The notes under the pieces: model-generated | What the model was told of the DNA's origin: nothing | The model's input: only the letters and a program-made list of their open reading frames with translations | Database searches by the model: none | In this document: one piece after another, positions 1 to 8,632 of the stretch | How positions within the stretch are numbered: position 1 is the first letter of the stretch | Layout: every line of letters starts with the position of its first letter | NCBI GenBank assembly: GCA_001464895.1 | Contig: LNEE01000036.1 | Span: 1 to 64,000 of the forward strand | DNA from: Betaproteobacteria bacterium Ga0077532 | GTDB lineage: Bacteria > Pseudomonadota > Gammaproteobacteria > Burkholderiales > Ga0077523 | Direction: 5' to 3' | Length of the DNA stretch: 64,000 nt | Made by a program: the position numbers and the translations under genes

Positions 1-70
1 CACGATCTTAACAACGCGAGGCTCTCAGCCTTCTCAAAACGCCCCTCTCGCCCGCGCCTATTTCCTTAAG

Positions 71-103
71 GTAGTGCCATGGGGGCATGGCCCGCTCCTA
101 CAA
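71..103. repeat. Degenerate family A REP-like palindrome
   Basis: A GTAG...CTAC palindrome whose right arm reads GCATGGCCCGCTCCTAC, the same arm seen at 23.1, 42.0, 48.0 and 62.9 kb. The left arm is eroded. It lies just upstream of the broken MocR-type gene. Confidence 0.6.
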
Positions 104-167
104 AGACTGTCCGGATCGCCACCCGGTCCGCAAATCGCTACGAAACCAGGCTCTTCCAGAGAGCCTC

Positions 168-1107
168 GTGCAACGGGTTGCCGACATCCACCGCTGGTCA
201 CTCGCGATCCGCGACAGCGGGCGCCCCGCCTATCTCGCCGTTGCGGATGCCATAGGCGACGACATCCACACCGGCCGTCTCGCCGCGGGCGGGCGACGTC
301 GTCTGCTGCGGGGCGCTCACGTACCCGGGCACGAAGGCCATCGCCGCGCAGCTCGGCCTGGAACTCCTCTGGCTGCCGATCGACGCCGACGGCATCGACC
401 CCGATGGGTTCGAGCACGCGTGCAAGACCTACCGGCCGAAGGTCCTCTACTGCAATCCGACGCTGCTCAACCCCACGACGGTCATCGTGTCGCTCGCCCG
501 CCGGGAGGCGCTGATCGCAATAGCGCGACGTCACGGCCTGGCCATCGTCGAGGACGACGCGTACGGCCGCCTGCCGACGACGGCACCACCGCCGTTCGCC
601 GCGCTCGCGCCGGAGCGGACGTTCCACCTGACTGGACTGGCCAAGTACGTGGGCGCGGGGCTGCGCATCGCGTACCTCGCCGCACCTGACAACCGTCAGG
701 CGACGATCCTGCGGGCGACGGCCGTCATGGTGTCGCCGCTCACGGCGATGCTCGCGACACGCTGGATCACCGACGGCACGGCGGACGCGACGCTGCTGGC
801 CGTGAGGGAGGAGTCCAGCGCGCGGCAGAGGTTGCTCGCCCGGCAGGCAGGGATGGCGAAGGTGCAGACCCACCCGGAGGCCTTCCACGCCTGGCTGTCG
901 CTGCCGGCACCATGGCGCCGCGGTCAGTTCGTGGAGGCACTCCGGCGCCGCGGCATCGGCGCCGTCGGGAGCGATGTGTTCGCCGTGACGGAGGCACCGC
1001 CGGAAGCCATGCGCCTGTGTCTGGGCGGTCCCGTGGATCGCGATGGCCTCGCTAATGCGCTCGCGGTGATCGCCGACCTGCTGACGGACGGCCCCCCGTC
1101 GACTTGA
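168..1107 (+). pseudogene. MocR-type (GntR/aminotransferase) regulator, internal deletion with frame change
   Basis: MocR regulators join an N-terminal GntR winged helix to a PLP-dependent aminotransferase-like domain. Here the start of the winged helix (tryptophan-rich lead, then GRPAYLAVADAI...GRLAAG) reads from a GTG at 168 to about 290 in one frame. From about 295 the sequence continues in another frame in the middle of the aminotransferase domain (GALTYPGTKAIAAQLG, then the VEDDAYGRL strand holding the PLP-binding Asp/Tyr, a possible Schiff-base lysine in GLAKYVG, and a family-typical C-terminus). By comparison with family length, about 140-160 residues are missing: the recognition helix, the linker and the first part of the PLP domain. 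A short GC-rich repeat (gcgggcg) lies at the junction. An ATG at 487 could still give a fragment, but it could neither bind DNA nor hold a full PLP fold. Confidence 0.8.
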
Positions 1108-1128
1108 CGAGACCGGGCGGCGGCCGCG

Positions 1129-2550
1129 TCAGTCCGGCAGGAGCTTCCCCGGGTTCATCCGCCCGTGCGGATCGATCGCCTGCTTCACTGCACGCATGAG
1201 GTCCAGCTCCACTGCGCTCTTGTAACGCCACGCGTCCTCGCGCTTCACCTGCCCGAGACCGTGCTCGGCGCTGATGCTGCCGTCCCGCGCGTCGACGAGG
1301 TCGTACACGATCCGCTGGATGTCGCCACTCCGGGCTGCGAAGGCGTCGTCGGTCCAGTCGACCGGACGCGTCATGTTGTAGTGGAGGTTGCCGTCGCCCA
1401 GGTGCCCGAAGGGCACGATGCGGATGCCGGGCAGCGCTGCCGTGAGCGCCGTCCCTGCGGTATCGAGGAATTCGGGGATGCGCGAGATGGGCACCGAGAT
1501 GTCGTGCTTGATGCTGTAGCCCGCGCGGCCCTGGGCCTCGGGAATCAATTCGCGGAGCTTCCAGAACGCCTGGCCCTGGGACCGGTTCTGCGCGAGCGCG
1601 GCATCGGCGACGTGGCCCGCCTCCATCGCGCGTTCCAGCAGTCCCAGCAGGCGCGCTTCGAGCGCGGGTTCGTCGTCGGCATCGGTGGCCTCCAGCAGCA
1701 CGTGCCAGGGCTGGACCGAAGGCAGCGGCGGCTGCGCGCCATCCACCATGCCGAGCGCCATCGCGAGCGGCAGATCGGCGATCAGTTCGAACGCGGTCAG
1801 CCGGGCACCGAGGCCCTCCTTCGCCATGGCGAGCAGCGCGACGGCCGCGGAGGGGGATTCGAGCCCGATCCACGCGACGGCCTGTGCCTTCGGCGTCGGG
1901 AACAGCTTCAGGCATGCGGCGGTGATGATGCCGAGGGTGCCCTCGCCACCGATGAAGAGCTGCTTGAGGTCGTAACCCGTGTTGTCCTTGCGCAGGCCGC
2001 GCAGGCCGTCCCACACGCGGCCGTCGGCCAGCACGACTTCGAGCCCCAGCGTGAGGTCCCGCGTGTTGCCGTACTTGACCACGTGCACGCCACCCGCGTT
2101 GGTCGAGAGGTTTCCGCCGATCTGGCAACTGCCCTCGGCACCGAGGCTGAGCGGGAAGAGCCGGTCGACGTCGGCGGCCGCAGTCTGGAGTTGCGCGAGG
2201 ATGCAGCCGGCCTCGACGGTGATGGTGTCGTTGTCGCGGTCGATGGCGCGGATGCGATGCATGCGCTTCAGGCTCACGACCACGGGGAGCGCGCCGGCAC
2301 CCGGGGTCGCGCCGCCGCACAGGCCCGTGTTGCCCCCCTGCGGAACGATGGCCACACCCGCGTCGGCGCACGCGCGCACGACCGCCGCCACCTCGGCCGT
2401 CGACCCCGGCAGGACCACGCACCGAGCGTCGCCGCGAAGCCTTCGCCGCCAGTCGACGAGGTAGGGCTCGGTGTCGGCAGGGTCCGTGAGGACTGCGGAG
2501 GCACCGACGATGGCGCGGAGGCGCTCGAGGAAGGTGGCGGGCTGGTCCAT
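1129..2550 (-). CDS. FAD-linked oxidase, D-lactate / D-2-hydroxyglutarate dehydrogenase type
   Basis: A 473-residue, full-length member of the PCMH/VAO flavoprotein family (GlcD, D-lactate and D-2-hydroxyglutarate dehydrogenases), which oxidises a D-2-hydroxyacid to the 2-oxoacid and passes electrons to a quinone, ETF or cytochrome. The FAD-binding half (about residues 40-215) shows VPQGGNTGLCGGATPG and GGNLSTNAGG, followed by the GGEGTLGIITAA segment. The C-terminal cap has the metal/substrate histidines of GHLGDGNLHYN and the terminal SAEHGLGQVKR and MNPGKLLPD signatures. It ends 21 bp from the convergent MocR remnant and has no operon partner. The exact substrate cannot be read from sequence. 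Confidence 0.88.
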   Translation of the reverse strand: MDQPATFLERLRAIVGASAVLTDPADTEPYLVDWRRRLRGDARCVVLPGSTAEVAAVVRACADAGVAIVPQGGNTGLCGGATPGAGALPVVVSLKRMHRIRAIDRDNDTITVEAGCILAQLQTAAADVDRLFPLSLGAEGSCQIGGNLSTNAGGVHVVKYGNTRDLTLGLEVVLADGRVWDGLRGLRKDNTGYDLKQLFIGGEGTLGIITAACLKLFPTPKAQAVAWIGLESPSAAVALLAMAKEGLGARLTAFELIADLPLAMALGMVDGAQPPLPSVQPWHVLLEATDADDEPALEARLLGLLERAMEAGHVADAALAQNRSQGQAFWKLRELIPEAQGRAGYSIKHDISVPISRIPEFLDTAGTALTAALPGIRIVPFGHLGDGNLHYNMTRPVDWTDDAFAARSGDIQRIVYDLVDARDGSISAEHGLGQVKREDAWRYKSAVELDLMRAVKQAIDPHGRMNPGKLLPD

Positions 2551-2610
2551 GCGTATCGCACTCGATGAGTCGGAATGACCGTCGAGGGTAACCCGAAGTC
2601 CCCGGACGGA

Positions 2611-3678
2611 CTACGGGGTGGCGAGCTTGCGGGTCTCCCCGTGCTTCATCACGATGAACCGCTCGTGCGGGATGCCCGCCTGCTGCAGCGCGTGCGCGAG
2701 CTGGTGCGGTGGTTCGTCCAGCGGTTCATCGGTGAGCACGAAGGTGCCCCAGTGCATCGCGACCGACAACCGGGATTCGAGATCGACGTGGATCTTCACG
2801 GCTTCCGCCGGGTCGACGTGCATCACGCTCATGAACCATCGCGGGGCATAGGCGCCGATCGGCAGGAGCGCGACGTCCACGGGGCCGAGCCGCTCGCGGA
2901 TATCGCCGAAATCCTTCGAGTAACCGGTGTCGCCGGCGAAGAAGACGCTGCGGTCGGCGGCATCGATGCGCCAGCCGCCCCAGAGCGTGTGATTGCGGTC
3001 CCACAGCGAACGCGCGCTCCAGTGCTGCACCGGGGTGAAGGTGAACTTCACGCCGTTCAACGTCTGGGACGACCACCAGTCGAGTTCCACGACGTCGCGG
3101 ATGCCGCGGCCGGCGAACCACGCCTTCTGACCCAGCGGCACGAAGAACCGCGGCGAACCGCCGGGCTGCCGCGCAAGACGCTTCACCGTGCCCTCGTCGA
3201 GATGATCGTAGTGGTTGTGCGAGACCACGACGGCATCGATATGCGGAAGCTGCTGGAAATCGAGCCCCGGCGGCATCACGCGCACCGGCCCGGCAAAGCC
3301 CACGGGCGACGCCCGCTCGGTGAGGTGCGGATCGGTGAGGATGTTCATCCCGCCCGCCTGCACGAGGAAGGTCGCGTGACCGATCCAGGTGAGCGCCGGT
3401 TCGTTGCGGTTCGACTTGAGCCACGCGATGTCCGGGTGCACCTCGGGGAAATGCCATCCCCCTTTCGGACTCTTCGGTACGCCATCGCGCCAGCGCTCCC
3501 ACTGCCATTTCCAGAACGACCCCGTGCGCCATCCGGTGGGATAGTTGTTGCGGAACCCCGCTTCGGTGTGGTGCGCTCGGGTCGGATCCATGGCGGGTCT
3601 GGTGGTGCAGCCGGCTGCCAGACACAATGCCAGGCAGATGGCGGGAATCGGGAGTCGGGAGATCATGGTCGAGGTCAT
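2611..3678 (-). CDS. MBL-fold metallohydrolase, predicted lipoprotein (first of a paralogous pair)
   Basis: A 355-residue protein with a lipoprotein signal (MISRLPIPAICLALCLAAGC), so it is probably anchored in the periplasm. The start is ATG 3678 or the in-frame ATG 3666. The body is a beta-lactamase-fold hydrolase of the UlaG/NAPE-PLD-like group: GHATFLVQAGG strand, metal-binding motif SHNHYDHLD, then FFAGDTGYSKDF and an AMHWGTF histidine near the end. Family members cleave phosphodiester, lactone or N-acyl-phospholipid bonds; the substrate here is unknown. It is divergent from the hydrolase at 3721 (gap 42 bp, probably shared promoters). A second copy of the family lies at 5518-6660 on the same strand. 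Confidence 0.85.
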   Translation of the reverse strand: MTSTMISRLPIPAICLALCLAAGCTTRPAMDPTRAHHTEAGFRNNYPTGWRTGSFWKWQWERWRDGVPKSPKGGWHFPEVHPDIAWLKSNRNEPALTWIGHATFLVQAGGMNILTDPHLTERASPVGFAGPVRVMPPGLDFQQLPHIDAVVVSHNHYDHLDEGTVKRLARQPGGSPRFFVPLGQKAWFAGRGIRDVVELDWWSSQTLNGVKFTFTPVQHWSARSLWDRNHTLWGGWRIDAADRSVFFAGDTGYSKDFGDIRERLGPVDVALLPIGAYAPRWFMSVMHVDPAEAVKIHVDLESRLSVAMHWGTFVLTDEPLDEPPHQLAHALQQAGIPHERFIVMKHGETRKLATP

Positions 3679-3720
3679 GTTGCCAGCACACGAGGGGACG
3701 CGTCGAGGCGCGTGCGACGG

Positions 3721-4512
3721 ATGACCGCTGGCCGCGCCATCCTGCAGTTCTCGCACGCGAACGGCTTTCCGGCGCCGGTCTACCGCGTGTTCCTCGATGT
3801 GCTCGCGACCCGCTTCGACGTGCGGTTCGTCGAACGGTTCGGCCACGATCCGCGCCACCCGGTCACCGACGGCTGGCACCACCTCGGCGACGAACTCGTC
3901 CACGCGATCGAAGCCCACGGCCGGCCCGTGATCGGCGTCGGCCACTCGCTCGGTGGCTATCTCTCGCTCATGGCCGCGGTCCGACGGCCCGATCTCGTCC
4001 GCGGCGTGGTCATGCTCGATGCTCCCCTGCTGTCCCGCTGGCTGGGCGGGGCCATCGCGTTCACCAAGCGGATCGGGGCCATCGACCGTTTCACGCCAGC
4101 GCCGGGCACGCAGAATCGGCGCCGGGTGTGGCCGTCACGTGCCGCGGCGATGGACCACTTCGCGCGGAAGACGGTCTTCCGAAGGTTCGACAAGCGCTGC
4201 CTGCGCGACTACGTCGAACACGCGACGGAGGCAGACCCCGAAGGCGTGCGCCTGCGGTTCGACCCGGACATCGAGTACCGCATCTATCGCACCCTGCCCC
4301 ACGACCTCGTGCGCACCGCGGCGCGCCTGTCGGTGCCGGGCGGCGCCATTCTCGGCGCCGCGTCCGAGATCGCCCGCCGCGCCGGCAGAGGCACGTCGCG
4401 CCGATACCTCACGTTGGCCTCGACGCCCGGCGGCCACCTGTTCCCGCTGCAGAACCCTGAAGCGGCCGCCCACGCGGTGCTGCGGATGATCGGCGACCTC
4501 GGCCTGCGCTGA
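3721..4512 (+). CDS. Alpha/beta-fold hydrolase
   Basis: A 263-residue alpha/beta hydrolase. It begins ILQFSHANGFPAPVYR (oxyanion-hole region), has the nucleophile elbow GHSLGGY with the serine near residue 80, and ends with STPGGHLFPLQNPE, where the histidine completes the triad. The family covers esterases, lipases and haloperoxidase-like enzymes, so no substrate is assigned. The start at 3721 is the first ATG giving a normal family N-terminus. The lipoprotein hydrolase at 2611-3678 is divergent, and an NAD-dependent dehydrogenase follows 56 bp downstream on the same strand. Confidence 0.85.
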   Translation: MTAGRAILQFSHANGFPAPVYRVFLDVLATRFDVRFVERFGHDPRHPVTDGWHHLGDELVHAIEAHGRPVIGVGHSLGGYLSLMAAVRRPDLVRGVVMLDAPLLSRWLGGAIAFTKRIGAIDRFTPAPGTQNRRRVWPSRAAAMDHFARKTVFRRFDKRCLRDYVEHATEADPEGVRLRFDPDIEYRIYRTLPHDLVRTAARLSVPGGAILGAASEIARRAGRGTSRRYLTLASTPGGHLFPLQNPEAAAHAVLRMIGDLGLR

Positions 4513-4568
4513 GGGCCGCGCGTGGCCGATAATCGGGGACTTTTCCAACAACGGTCGAGGAGCACGTC

Positions 4569-5474
4569 ATGTCGAAGCAGAAGGTCGGAGTCATCGGTCT
4601 CGGGTCCATGGGGTTGGGCGTCGCGAAAACCCTCGTGGCCAAGGGCTTCGAAGTGCATGCGTGCGACGTGCGTCCCGAAGTCGTGGCTGCCTTCGCGAAG
4701 GATGGCGGTGTCGCTGCCGCGAACCCAGCGGCGCTGGGCAGCGCGGTGCCCATCGCGATCGTGCTCGTGGTGAATGCGGACCAGACCGAGCAGGTGCTCT
4801 TCGGACCGAACGGCGCGGTGTCGACGATGGCGCCCGGCTCGGTCATCGTGTCGTCGTCCACCGTGGCACCGGAGTACGCCATCGATCTCGGTCGCCGCCT
4901 CGCGGAGAAGGGGCTGCTGATGGTCGACGCGCCGGTCTCCGGTGGCGCCGCCCGCGCCGCCAAGGGCGAGATGACGATCATGGGCTCCGGCGTGCCCGAG
5001 GCCTTCGAGAAGGCCGACGCCGTGCTGAACGCCATCGCAACGAAGGTCTACCGCCTCGGGGATGTGGTGGGGCCCGGATCCAAGGTGAAGATGATCAACC
5101 AGCTCCTCGCCGGCGTGCACATCGCCTCGGCGTGCGAGGCCATGGCGCTGGGCATCAAGGCCGGCGTGGATCCGAAGGTGCTGTACGAGGTCATCTCAAA
5201 CAGCGCCGGCAGCTCGTGGATGTTCCAGAACCGCGTGCCGCACATCCTCGATGGCGACTACACCCCGCTCTCCGCCGTGAACATCTTCGTGAAGGATCTC
5301 GGCATCGTGCTCGACTCCGCGAAGAAGATGCCCTTCCCGCTGCCGATCACCGCCTCCGCGCACCAGCTGTACCTCGCCGCCGCGGCGCAGGGTCATGGAT
5401 ACGAGGACGACTCGGCCGTGGTGAAGGTCTTCCAGGCGCTGACGGGGATAGAACTTCCCGTGAAGAAGGCCTGA
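4569..5474 (+). CDS. NAD(P)-dependent beta-hydroxyacid dehydrogenase (3-hydroxyisobutyrate dehydrogenase family)
   Basis: A 301-residue enzyme of the 3-hydroxyisobutyrate / 6-phosphogluconate dehydrogenase family. The N-terminal Rossmann motif is VIGLGSMGLGVA (residues 8-19). The substrate-binding signature DAPVSGGAARAAKG lies near residue 118 and the catalytic-lysine helix GSKVKMINQLL near residue 170, followed by the all-alpha C-terminal domain. A GAGGAG-like ribosome-binding site precedes the ATG. The family includes tartronate-semialdehyde reductases, L-threonate dehydrogenases and 3-hydroxyisobutyrate dehydrogenases, which cannot be separated here. Confidence 0.88.
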   Translation: MSKQKVGVIGLGSMGLGVAKTLVAKGFEVHACDVRPEVVAAFAKDGGVAAANPAALGSAVPIAIVLVVNADQTEQVLFGPNGAVSTMAPGSVIVSSSTVAPEYAIDLGRRLAEKGLLMVDAPVSGGAARAAKGEMTIMGSGVPEAFEKADAVLNAIATKVYRLGDVVGPGSKVKMINQLLAGVHIASACEAMALGIKAGVDPKVLYEVISNSAGSSWMFQNRVPHILDGDYTPLSAVNIFVKDLGIVLDSAKKMPFPLPITASAHQLYLAAAAQGHGYEDDSAVVKVFQALTGIELPVKKA

Positions 5475-5517
5475 CGCCGCACGGGGATGTCCGCGCCTCC
5501 CGGCACAGCGTTCCCGG

Positions 5518-6660
5518 TCAGCGCGCGCGGCCCTGCGCCAACGCGGGCCCCGCCCTGACCGGTTTCAGATCCGCGGGCGCGAGCGGCATGTTCACAGTCG
5601 CCGCATCGGCGGCGCCGTGTACACCGATGGTCGCCCCGATGGGGGCAAGACCGAACCCCTCGGCGCCGCGGGACTGTACTGCGGCAGCGAGATCCGTTGC
5701 CGCGTCGAACGGTTCCTCGTCGCCGAGCTGGAAGGTGCCCCAGTGGACACCGAACGAGCGCATCGCTTCGACATCCGCGTGCGCCTGCACGGCGTCGTCG
5801 GGATCCAGATGCTCGTGCCGCATGAGGTCCCGCGGCCGGTAGGCGCCGATCGGCATCGCGGCGAGATGCACGGGGCCGAGGCGGCGACGGATGTCGCGGA
5901 ACAGGTCGCCCACGTAGGCGGTGTCGCCGGGAAAGTAGAAGCGGTCGTCGCCCTGGGCGATCACCCACCCGCCCCACAGCGTGTCGTTGCGATGCCAGGG
6001 ACTCCTGCCGCTGCCGTGCTGGGCCGGCACGAACGTCAGCGTGATGTCGCCGATGGTGCGCGCCTGCCACCACACGAACTCCTCCGCCCCGGTCCCGACC
6101 TCTTCCGTGAACCAGTGTCCGAGGCCTTTCCCGACGAAGAATCGGGGCGCGCCGCCAGGCTGCGCAGCGAGCCGCCGGACCGTGGCGCGATCGAGGTGGT
6201 CGTAATGGTCGTGGGATACAAGCACCACGTCGATATGAGGTAGCGCGTCCGGCGTGATCGGCAGGGGCGCGAGCCGCGCCGGCCCGAACCCCGGCACCGG
6301 GCCGGCCGTCGCCGACAGTACGGGGTCGATCAGGATCCAGAGACCTCCTGCGCGGACCAGCATCGACGCGTGCCCGAGCCAGCTCACCGCGAACTGCTGG
6401 TCCTCCAACGCGGCGAGATCGAGCGGCACGGTGGGCGGCACGTCGGTGGCGTCGAGATTCCGCGTGATCTGCACCCAGGCCCGCCGCAGGAAGTAGGTGC
6501 CCGGGACACGCGCGCCCGTGTCCTCCGGCACGACGTACGGGTTCCGGAAGGGCGCCGCCGCCTCGCCCCTCTCGCGGGCAATCAGCGCAGTGGTGCATGC
6601 GGCCACGGCGCCGACGAGAGATAGCGCCGCAGCCACGCGCCATGGAAGCCGGACGCGCAT
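5518..6660 (-). CDS. MBL-fold metallohydrolase, predicted lipoprotein (second of a paralogous pair)
   Basis: A 380-residue relative of the protein at 2611-3678. The start at 6660 gives a clean lipoprotein signal (RVAAALSLVGAVAAC). Shared landmarks include GHASMLVRAGG, SHDHYDHLD, LTFVPAQHGS, YFPGDTAYVGDLF and GVHWGTF, which carry the two-metal hydrolase ligands. The C-terminus is longer than in its paralogue. It is divergent from the SDR gene at 6935, with a 274-bp space between them holding a palindromic operator. Substrate unknown; a cell-envelope phosphodiesterase or acyl-amide hydrolase role is inferred only from the fold and the anchor. Confidence 0.84.
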   Translation of the reverse strand: MRVRLPWRVAAALSLVGAVAACTTALIARERGEAAAPFRNPYVVPEDTGARVPGTYFLRRAWVQITRNLDATDVPPTVPLDLAALEDQQFAVSWLGHASMLVRAGGLWILIDPVLSATAGPVPGFGPARLAPLPITPDALPHIDVVLVSHDHYDHLDRATVRRLAAQPGGAPRFFVGKGLGHWFTEEVGTGAEEFVWWQARTIGDITLTFVPAQHGSGRSPWHRNDTLWGGWVIAQGDDRFYFPGDTAYVGDLFRDIRRRLGPVHLAAMPIGAYRPRDLMRHEHLDPDDAVQAHADVEAMRSFGVHWGTFQLGDEEPFDAATDLAAAVQSRGAEGFGLAPIGATIGVHGAADAATVNMPLAPADLKPVRAGPALAQGRAR

Positions 6661-6789
6661 CACTGCAGCGCCGCCGAGACGATCACGGCGCAGAAGGAAC
6701 GAAGGGAAACAAGAGCATTCGGCATGGGTGTTCCTGGGACAGCCACGGTCATCAATGGTCGTATCGGATAGATGTGCGTCGCCAGAAGG

Positions 6790-6835
6790 TTGACGCCGTC
6801 TACCGATCCTGCCTACCATTGTTGACAGTGTCAAC
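6790..6835 (+). promoter_or_regulatory. Candidate promoter with perfect TetR-type operator GTTGACAGTGTCAAC
   Basis: GTTGACA-G-TGTCAAC at 6821-6835 is a perfect 7+1+7 palindrome. It sits directly after a candidate promoter (TTGACG at 6790, 18-nt spacer, TACCAT at 6814), where a bound repressor would block transcription. It lies 100 bp before the SDR gene, which is followed by a TetR-family gene, so that regulator is the likely ligand (inferred). Confidence 0.5.
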
Positions 6836-6934
6836 TACCTGCCCCGGAGGATGGCCCGCGGCGGATTCCGCTCATGCCCATTTCGGAACCGCCCTGCAGC
6901 CGCCGCCTCGACGAAGTTTCCTGGATCCCACGCC

Positions 6935-7828
6935 ATGCCACCCAGCCCCGCCATCGAGACGATCGACAACCGCACGACCGCCAGCACCGCACCGGGCGGA
7001 GCCCCGACCTCCGCGTGGTACCGCCGCTACGGACCCTGGGCCGTGATCACTGGCGCCTCCGACGGCATCGGCCGGGCTTTCGCCCAGGATCTGGCACGCC
7101 GCGGCGTCCACCTCGTTCTCGTCGCGCGCCGCGGCGCGTTGCTCGCCGCCCTCGCGGACGAACTGCGGAAGGCGCACGGCATCGAGTGCCGGGTGCTGGT
7201 CGCCGACCTCGCACACGCCGGCGGGGTGCGGAGCGTCATCGACTCCACCGCGGATCTCGACGTCGGACTGCTGGTGGCCTCGGCCGGCTTCGGCACTTCG
7301 GGCCCGCTCATCTCATCGAATCCGGACGTCGAGCGGGAGATGCTGGACGTGAACTGCGCTGCCGTGCTCACCCTCGCCACGCACTTCGGTGCGAGGCTCG
7401 CGGCCCGCGGGCGCGGGGGACTCGTGTTCCTCAGCTCGCTGCTCGCGTTCCACGGCGTGCCGGGCGCGGCGCACTATGCGGCGACGAAGGCCTACGTCCA
7501 GACGCTCGCGGAGGGGCTCCGCGCGGAACTGGCGCGATCGGGCGTCGATGTCATCGCCTCGGCGCCGGGTCCAATCCGCACGGGATTCGCCGATCGGGCC
7601 GACCTCCGCATGTCGCTCGCCCTGTCGCCGGACGTCGTGGCGCGCGTCACCCTCGCCGCCCTGGGGCGTCGGACCACCGTAAGGCCCGGCTGGCTCTCGA
7701 AACTGCTCGGCTGGTCGCTCGCCCTGTTGCCGCGCTGGGGGCAGGTGATGGTGATCACGCCGATCATGAAGGGGATGACGGCGCACCAGGGGACCAACGA
7801 ACAGCGGGCCGGTCCGGCACCCCGGTGA
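6935..7828 (+). CDS. Short-chain dehydrogenase/reductase
   Basis: A 297-residue classical-type SDR. The NAD(P)-binding motif TGASDGIG follows YGPWAVI near residue 40; the catalytic site reads FLSSLLAF...HYAATKAY (Ser, Tyr, Lys). The C-terminal extension rich in hydrophobic residues (LLGWSLALLPRWGQVMV) resembles membrane-associated SDRs acting on lipid-like substrates. The ATG at 6935 is preferred over an upstream in-frame ATG at 6851 because it leaves a normal leader. A TetR-family gene starts 71 bp downstream on the same strand, and the pair shares the operator at 6821. Substrate unknown. Confidence 0.86.
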   Translation: MPPSPAIETIDNRTTASTAPGGAPTSAWYRRYGPWAVITGASDGIGRAFAQDLARRGVHLVLVARRGALLAALADELRKAHGIECRVLVADLAHAGGVRSVIDSTADLDVGLLVASAGFGTSGPLISSNPDVEREMLDVNCAAVLTLATHFGARLAARGRGGLVFLSSLLAFHGVPGAAHYAATKAYVQTLAEGLRAELARSGVDVIASAPGPIRTGFADRADLRMSLALSPDVVARVTLAALGRRTTVRPGWLSKLLGWSLALLPRWGQVMVITPIMKGMTAHQGTNEQRAGPAPR

Positions 7829-7899
7829 ATCCGGGCGGGTGGCCGGCGCCGGCGCGTGCATGGTAGGTTCGACGCCCGCTCACCCCCACTCGAACCACG

Positions 7900-8520
7900 A
7901 TGCCGAAGAAGAAGGAGCCCGTGCCCGCACCGCCGCAGGATCTCCGCGAAGCCTGCGTCCTGGCCGCGCGGGACGCGATCGCAGAGCACGGCATCGAGAA
8001 CCTCAGCCTGCGGGATGTCGCGCGTCGTCTCGGCGTGTCGCACCAGGCCCCGTACAAGCACTACCCCAGTCGGGACCATCTCCTCGCCGAAGTCATGCGC
8101 CGGTGCTTCGAGAACTTCGCGGCGCACCTCGACGCGAGAAAGCGATTCGAATCGCCGCGCGACGATCTCCATTCGCTCGGCCTGCAGTACCTCCGCTACG
8201 CCCAGGAGCATCCCCTCGAGTACCGGCTCATGTTCGGGACCCCGTGGCCTGCTTCCGCAGAACACCCCGACCTCATCCGCGACGCCGCCCACGCCTTCGA
8301 CATCCTCCGCGAGGTGCTCAGGCGCGTGCACGGCGGTACCGCTGGAAAGCGCGACCAGGTGGACCTAGACGCGCTCTTCATCTGGTCGTCGATGCACGGG
8401 CTCGCGGGAGTGATGCAGAGCGACTGTCTCGGTCACCTCGACGTGCGCCCGGCCGTGCTTGCCCGGGCTACGGAGCACATCATGGAGATGGTCGGACGCG
8501 GCCTCGACTCGGGCGGGTGA
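7900..8520 (+). CDS. TetR/AcrR-family transcriptional regulator (WHG-type C-terminus)
   Basis: A 206-residue TetR regulator. The N-terminal helix-turn-helix covers about residues 12-60 (ENLSLRDVARRLGVSHQAPYKHYPSRDHLL). The ligand-binding half carries the HPLEYRLMFGTPW element typical of TetR proteins with a WHG domain. It follows the SDR gene on the same strand and probably represses that transcription unit through the palindrome at 6821-6835. The ligand is unknown. Confidence 0.88.
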   Translation: MPKKKEPVPAPPQDLREACVLAARDAIAEHGIENLSLRDVARRLGVSHQAPYKHYPSRDHLLAEVMRRCFENFAAHLDARKRFESPRDDLHSLGLQYLRYAQEHPLEYRLMFGTPWPASAEHPDLIRDAAHAFDILREVLRRVHGGTAGKRDQVDLDALFIWSSMHGLAGVMQSDCLGHLDVRPAVLARATEHIMEMVGRGLDSGG

Positions 8521-8632
8521 TCGGACGCCGGCGTACCATGCGCCGGCGGTCAAGGCACCCGTCGGGGCCCGCACAGACCGCGAACCACGATCGCCCGGCC
8601 CGACCGGCCGACGCAACCAGGGGAGGAGTCAC

